Assembly: GCF_001282115.1 (NCBI RefSeq)
Contig: NZ_LJBR01000297.1
Coordinates: 1 to 34,130, forward strand
Origin: Streptomyces sp. NRRL B-24085
Lineage (GTDB): Bacteria; Actinomycetota; Actinomycetes; Streptomycetales; Streptomycetaceae
Direction: 5' to 3'
DNA: 34,130 nt
Shown here: piece by piece, positions 30,436-34,130 of the stretch
Layout of the letters: the number at the start of each line of letters is the position of its first letter
How positions within the stretch are numbered: the stretch's first letter is position 1
Program-made: the position numbers and the translations under genes
Notes under the pieces: model-generated
Databases searched by the model: none
Seen by the model: the letters and a program-made list of their open reading frames with translations, nothing else
Told to the model about the DNA's origin: nothing

Positions 30436-32502
30436 TCACGCCTTCCCGGTTTCCGGGACAGCGGTCGGCCACCACGCCCGGGCCCCGATGTCCCGCACCA
30501 GCGCGGGCACGAGCAGGGACCGGACGACCAGTGTGTCGAGCAGGACACCGAAGGCGACGATGAAGGCGATCTGGGCGAGGAAGGCCAGCGGGATCACCTC
30601 GAGGGCGGCGAAGGTGGCGGCCAGCACCACGCCGGCGGAGGTGATGACCCCGCCGGTGGTGACCAGACCGCGGGCCATGCCCTGCCGCACGCCGTGCCGC
30701 AGGGACTCCTCGCGGACCCGGGACATCAGGAAGATGTTGTAGTCGACGCCGAGGGCGACGAGGAACACGAACCCGTACAGCGGCACGGAGGGGTCGGTGC
30801 CGGTGAAGCCGAGGACATGGCGGAACACCAGGGCCGAAACACCCAGCGTGGTGAGGAAGTTGAGGGCCACGGTCGCCACCAGCAGCACGGGCAGCAGCAG
30901 CGACCGCAGCAGGACGACCAGGATCAGCAGGATGATCGCGAGGACCACGGGGACGATGAGGGCGCGGTCGTGCTGCGCGGTGCGCAGGGTGTCGTACTGC
31001 TGAGCCGTGTACCCCCCGACGAGGGCGTTCGCGTCCGGCACCCCGTGCAGGGCGGTGCGCAGCCGCGCGACGGTCTCCTTGGCGGTGTCGCTGTCGGGGG
31101 CGGCGGTGAGGGTCACGTCGACGCGGACCCGTCCGTCGACGACCAGCGGATCGGCGCCGGGGCGGCCGGAGGCGCTCGCCGGCGTGGCCGAGGCGACCCC
31201 TTCGGTCCTGCGTGCCGCCCGGACGACCTCGGTGACCCGGTCGGCGTCGGCGACGACCACGGCGGGGTTGCCCGAGCCTGCCGGGAAGTGCCGGCTCAGG
31301 GTCTGCTGGGCGGCCACCGAGGGGGCGTCGTCGACGAAGGTCTCGTCGAGGGGCACGCCCTTCGAGGTGAGAGCGGGAGCGAAGGCGGCACCGGCCAGCA
31401 GGGCGACGAGGGTGACCGCCCAGACCTTGCGCGACGCCCGGTCGACGAGCGCGGCGACCCGGTGCCAGACGCCCTCGCGGTGGTCGTCGACCGGGCGCGG
31501 GCGGGCGGGCCAGTAGGCGGCGCGGCCCAGCAGGGCGAGGGCGGCGGGCAGGAAGGTCAGGGAGGTCAGGACGGCGCAGGCGATGCCGATGGCGCCGACC
31601 GGACCGAGGGCGCGGTTGTTCGTGAGGTCGCTCAGCAGCAGGGCGAGCAGGCCGAGCGCCACCGTGGCCGCGCTGGCGACGATCGCCGCCCAGGACTGCC
31701 GCAGGGCCGCCCGTGCGGCGGTGAACCGGTCGGTGTCGCGGGCGAGTTCCTCGCGGTAGCGGGCGGTGAGCAGCAGGGCGTAATCGGTGGCCGCGCCGAT
31801 CACGAGGATGGAGAGGATGCCCTGGACCTGCCCGTCGACGCGGACGACGTCGTGGTCCGCCAGCGCGTACACGACGGCGCAGGCGACACCTAGGGCGAAG
31901 ACCGAGCCGAGGATGATCACCAGCGGCAGGAGCACGCTGCGGTACACCAGCAGCAGGATGACCAGGACGACGGCCAGCGCGACGGCGAGGAGCAGTCCGT
32001 CGATGCCGGCGAAGGCGTCGGACAGGTCGGCCTGGGTGGCGGCCGGTCCGGCGAGCTGGACGGTCGTTCCGGGCACACGCTCGGCGGCGGATCGTATCCG
32101 TTCGAGGGCGTCGGGGAGGGTGTCACCGAGGTCGGGGCGCAGCGGGACCACGCCTTCGAGCGCCTTCCCGTCCTCCGAGGGGATCGCGGGCGACACCTCG
32201 CCGGTGACTCCCGGTGCGTCGGCGAGGGAGGTGAGCGCCCGGTCGGCGTCGGCCTTGCGGTCGGCCACCGCGCCGCCGGTCCAGACGACGATCACGGGCA
32301 GGGTCTCGTTCTGCCGGAACCTCTTCTGCTCGGCGATGACCGCGGTCGACTCCGCGCTGCGCGGCAGGAAGGCCGCCTGGTCGTTGGTCGCGACCTCGCC
32401 GAGACGGCCCGCGAAGGGGCCGAGGGCGCCTCCGGCGACGAGCCAGAGCGCCAGCAGGAGGAGCGGGAGGAGCACACGGGTGCGGCGGGCGGCGGGGGAC
32501 AT
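30436..32502 (-). CDS. MMPL/RND family transporter
   Basis: 688 aa inner-membrane proton-driven exporter with two repeats, each an extracytoplasmic domain plus about five to six membrane helices. The N-terminal helix RVLLPLLLLALWLVAGGALG leads into the first porter domain. Paired Asp-Tyr motifs in the transmembrane core, IGAATDYALLLTARYRE and ALGVDYNIFLMSRVREE, match the proton relay of MmpL proteins. The ATG at 32502 has AGGAG 4 nt upstream. It lies directly downstream of a MarR gene, with an operator-like palindrome covering its promoter, so it is likely repressed by that MarR and may export lipids, drugs or secondary metabolites. Confidence 0.94.
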   Translation of the reverse strand: MSPAARRTRVLLPLLLLALWLVAGGALGPFAGRLGEVATNDQAAFLPRSAESTAVIAEQKRFRQNETLPVIVVWTGGAVADRKADADRALTSLADAPGVTGEVSPAIPSEDGKALEGVVPLRPDLGDTLPDALERIRSAAERVPGTTVQLAGPAATQADLSDAFAGIDGLLLAVALAVVLVILLLVYRSVLLPLVIILGSVFALGVACAVVYALADHDVVRVDGQVQGILSILVIGAATDYALLLTARYREELARDTDRFTAARAALRQSWAAIVASAATVALGLLALLLSDLTNNRALGPVGAIGIACAVLTSLTFLPAALALLGRAAYWPARPRPVDDHREGVWHRVAALVDRASRKVWAVTLVALLAGAAFAPALTSKGVPLDETFVDDAPSVAAQQTLSRHFPAGSGNPAVVVADADRVTEVVRAARRTEGVASATPASASGRPGADPLVVDGRVRVDVTLTAAPDSDTAKETVARLRTALHGVPDANALVGGYTAQQYDTLRTAQHDRALIVPVVLAIILLILVVLLRSLLLPVLLVATVALNFLTTLGVSALVFRHVLGFTGTDPSVPLYGFVFLVALGVDYNIFLMSRVREESLRHGVRQGMARGLVTTGGVITSAGVVLAATFAALEVIPLAFLAQIAFIVAFGVLLDTLVVRSLLVPALVRDIGARAWWPTAVPETGKA

Positions 32503-32522
32503 CGGTCTCCTGGGTTCGCGGA

Positions 32523-32564
32523 CATGTAACTCGATGAAAAACAATCTCAATCATTGAGTTACAT
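32523..32564. promoter_or_regulatory. MarR operator overlapping the MMPL promoter
   Basis: ATGTAACTC (32524-32532) and GAGTTACAT (32556-32564) form a perfect 9-bp inverted repeat. Nested in it CTCAA-TCA-TTGAG (32546-32558) is a second palindrome. On the minus strand TTGAGA (32550-32545) and TACATG (32528-32523), 16 nt apart, are a good promoter for the MMPL gene, entirely covered by the repeats. The stretch is AT-rich in GC-rich surroundings. The adjacent MarR is the obvious binding candidate. Confidence 0.7.
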
Positions 32565-32638
32565 CGTGTCGGTGATCGTAGACGACGCCTGTGCTTCCCC
32601 CGTCACCCGGTCGGCGGATGCGCCCGCGGCGGGCGGAA

Positions 32639-33142
32639 TCAGCTGCCGGCGGGCCGCGCGGCGGACAGTTCCTCGTTCAGCGCTTCGAGGAAGCGCACCA
32701 CCACGGTCAGTTCCTGCTCGCCGAAACGGGAGCGGGCGGCCTCGGTCGCCTCGGCCAGCGGACGGAAGTACGACCGCGCGGCCGCACGGGCCTCCGGTGC
32801 GTAGCGCAGGTGCACGACCCTGCGGTCCGCGCTCTCCCGGACCCGGCGGATGTGGCCCGCCCGCTCCAGCCGGTCCACGCACGCGGTCACCGCGCCCGAG
32901 GTGAGCCCGAGGTGGCGGCGCAGCCCGCCGGGTGTCATCGGCTCCTCCGCGTCCATGATCGCGGCGAGCGCCTGGATGTCGGTGGCGTGCAGACCGTGGT
33001 CACCGGCGAAACCCTGCACGAGGCGGTTGATCTCGCCGTTCATGCGACGCAGCCGTACGGCGAAGGCGTACAGGTCGGTCGGCGTCCCGCCCGCGCCGGA
33101 CTCCGGTCGCTCGTCCTGTTCCCGCTGGTTCGCTGTGGCCAC
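32639..33142 (-). CDS. MarR family transcriptional regulator
   Basis: 167 aa. Dimerisation helices flank a winged helix: RLRRMNGEINRLVQGFAGDHGLHATDIQALAAIMDAEEPMTPGGLRRHLGLTSGAVTACVDRLERAGHIRRVRESADRRVVHLRYAPEA (read in parts), the DRR wing being the family hallmark. The GTG at 33142 starts MATANQREQ; a TATACG box 8 nt upstream suggests a leaderless mRNA. MarR proteins commonly repress an adjacent exporter and release it on binding a phenolic or drug ligand; here the MMPL gene follows by 136 nt with a strong palindrome. Confidence 0.93.
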   Translation of the reverse strand: MATANQREQDERPESGAGGTPTDLYAFAVRLRRMNGEINRLVQGFAGDHGLHATDIQALAAIMDAEEPMTPGGLRRHLGLTSGAVTACVDRLERAGHIRRVRESADRRVVHLRYAPEARAAARSYFRPLAEATEAARSRFGEQELTVVVRFLEALNEELSAARPAGS

Positions 33143-33221
33143 GTGATCAGCGTATAGAAGCGCCGCACTCCCGCGGCCCCGGCCCGCATCCGAACCGGAC
33201 CCGGCCGTCGAAGTGATCAGC
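33143..33221. repeat. Paired 9-bp repeat GTGATCAGC in the divergent gap
   Basis: GTGATCAGC occurs at 33143-33151 and 33213-33221, 70 nt apart, each around the palindrome TGATCA. The first overlaps the MarR start and -10 region. It may be a chance match or a second regulator site. Confidence 0.35.
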
Positions 33222-33247
33222 AGGGGCGACAGGAAGGGCGGAGCGCG

Positions 33248-34130
33248 ATGGAGCACGACGACACGCGCGCGGGACTGCGTTGTCTGGTGACCGGTGCCAC
33301 GGGGTACATCGGCGGACGCCTGGTCCCCGAGCTGCTGGACGCGGGTCACCGTGTACGGTGTCTGGCCCGCTCCCCCGACCGGCTGCGCGACCATCCCTGG
33401 GCCGGCCGGGCCCAGGTGGTCGCCGGTGACGTCACCGACGCCGCCTCCGTCGCCCGGGCCCTGGACGGGGTGGACGTGGCGTACTACCTGGTGCACGCGA
33501 TGGGTTCGGGCAAGGACTTCGAGGAGACCGACCGCCGGGCCGCCCGGATCTTCGCCGAGCAGGCCCACGCAGCGGGTGTGCGGCGGATCGTGCACCTCAG
33601 CGGGCTCACCCCGGCGGGCGTGCCCGGGCACGAGCTCTCGCCGCACCTGCGGTCCCGCGCGGAGGTGGCCCGCATCCTGCTCGACTCGGGGGTCCCGGCG
33701 ACGATCCTGCGCGCCGCCGTCGTCATCGGCTCGGGTTCCGCCTCCTTCGAGATGCTGCGCTACCTGACCGAACGCCTGCCCGTGATGGTCACCCCGAGCT
33801 GGGTGCACACCCGCATCCAGCCCGTGGCGGTCCGCGACGTGCTGCGGGCCCTGGTCGCCGGCGCCACCATGCCGCCGGACGTCGACCGGGCCTTCGACGT
33901 GGGCGGGCCCGAGGTGCTGACGTACCGGCAGATGATGCTGAGGTACGCGGCGGTCGCCGGGCTGCCGCGCCGGGTCATCCTTCCGGTGCCGGTCCTCACC
34001 CCCGGGCTCTCCAGCCACTGGGTGGGGCTGGTGACACCGGTGCCCGCCTCGATCGCCCGGCCGCTCACCGAGTCGCTGCGGCACGAGGTGGTCTGCCACG
34101 AGAACGACATCTCCCGCCATCTCCCCGGCC
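33248..34130 (+). CDS. NAD(P)-binding SDR/NmrA-like epimerase family protein, cut by window end
   Basis: Open to the last base; 294 codons visible and no stop. The N-terminal Rossmann motif CLVTGATGYIGGRLVPELL (NAD(P)-binding GxxGxxG), RCLARSPDRL, VVAGDVTDAASVARAL and GVDVAYYLVHAMG belong to extended SDR proteins of the YbjT kind. HLSGLTP replaces the usual Tyr-Lys pair region, and IQPVAVRDVLRAL, DVGGPEVLTYRQMM follow. In Streptomyces such proteins often continue into a DUF2867 domain, beyond this window. ATG at 33248 with GGAG a few nt upstream. It diverges from the MarR gene. Confidence 0.88.
   Translation, partial: MEHDDTRAGLRCLVTGATGYIGGRLVPELLDAGHRVRCLARSPDRLRDHPWAGRAQVVAGDVTDAASVARALDGVDVAYYLVHAMGSGKDFEETDRRAARIFAEQAHAAGVRRIVHLSGLTPAGVPGHELSPHLRSRAEVARILLDSGVPATILRAAVVIGSGSASFEMLRYLTERLPVMVTPSWVHTRIQPVAVRDVLRALVAGATMPPDVDRAFDVGGPEVLTYRQMMLRYAAVAGLPRRVILPVPVLTPGLSSHWVGLVTPVPASIARPLTESLRHEVVCHENDISRHLPG

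Overview
The window reads as chromosomal DNA of a high-GC actinomycete, almost certainly Streptomyces or a close relative. Nearly every codon ends in G or C, GTG and TTG starts are frequent, and the gene families are typical of the genus: FHA-ABC transporter, ECF42 sigma factor with a YCII partner, PPOX and DUF1905 proteins, IclR, MarR and LysR regulators, and a cyclodipeptide synthase. No rRNA, tRNA, CRISPR array, complete insertion sequence or phage gene was found. This is an accessory metabolic region.

Layout. 94-2427(-) is an FHA/ABC-2 transporter. 2768-4274 holds three small proteins: one unknown, one SnoaL/NTF2-like and one DUF1905. 4357-8058 has an aldo/keto reductase divergent from a LysR regulator, followed by a Tat-exported carotenoid oxygenase. 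8113-11010 holds a DinB-like protein, adenosine deaminase, a VOC protein and a dienelactone hydrolase. 11011-11983 is about 1 kb of apparently gene-free, repeat-rich DNA. 11984-13349 has a PPOX protein convergent with a PdxI/YdbC-like reductase. 13402-16480 is a QuiC-type dehydroshikimate dehydratase with a 64-codon remnant of a medium-chain dehydrogenase in front, divergent from an IclR regulator. 16538-20108(-) holds a PPOX protein, a GLYR dehydrogenase, a degenerate tRNA-dependent cyclodipeptide synthase and an aldehyde dehydrogenase. 20227-21752(-) is a YCII/ECF42 sigma module. 21847-23409 has an acyl-CoA-dehydrogenase-like protein, a hydrolase remnant and an ABM monooxygenase. 23577-29096(-) is an organosulfur operon, divergent from a LysR regulator. 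30194-34130 has a 55-aa protein, an MMPL exporter, its MarR regulator and an NAD(P)-binding epimerase cut by the window end.

The most coherent system is the organosulfur operon: SfnG, a DszC/MsuC-like flavin monooxygenase, an SsuE/MsuE-like FMN reductase, an SfnB-like protein and SsuD/MsuD. By family knowledge this could carry dimethyl sulfone through methanesulfinate and methanesulfonate to sulfite. In front lies an unlisted 27-codon leader peptide of the RRRHVDLARV..SxCR type. It sits directly behind a promoter that predicts a leaderless mRNA, and is followed by a hairpin with a TTTT tract and a second, long hairpin. This looks like translation-linked control of sulfur scavenging.

The second notable locus is the cyclodipeptide synthase. 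It keeps the catalytic Ser and Glu, but has His at the catalytic Tyr position and has lost the C-terminal segment with the YH pair. A short tail resembling the family's C-terminus survives in another frame. All function calls rest on reading motifs by eye; no database search was run.
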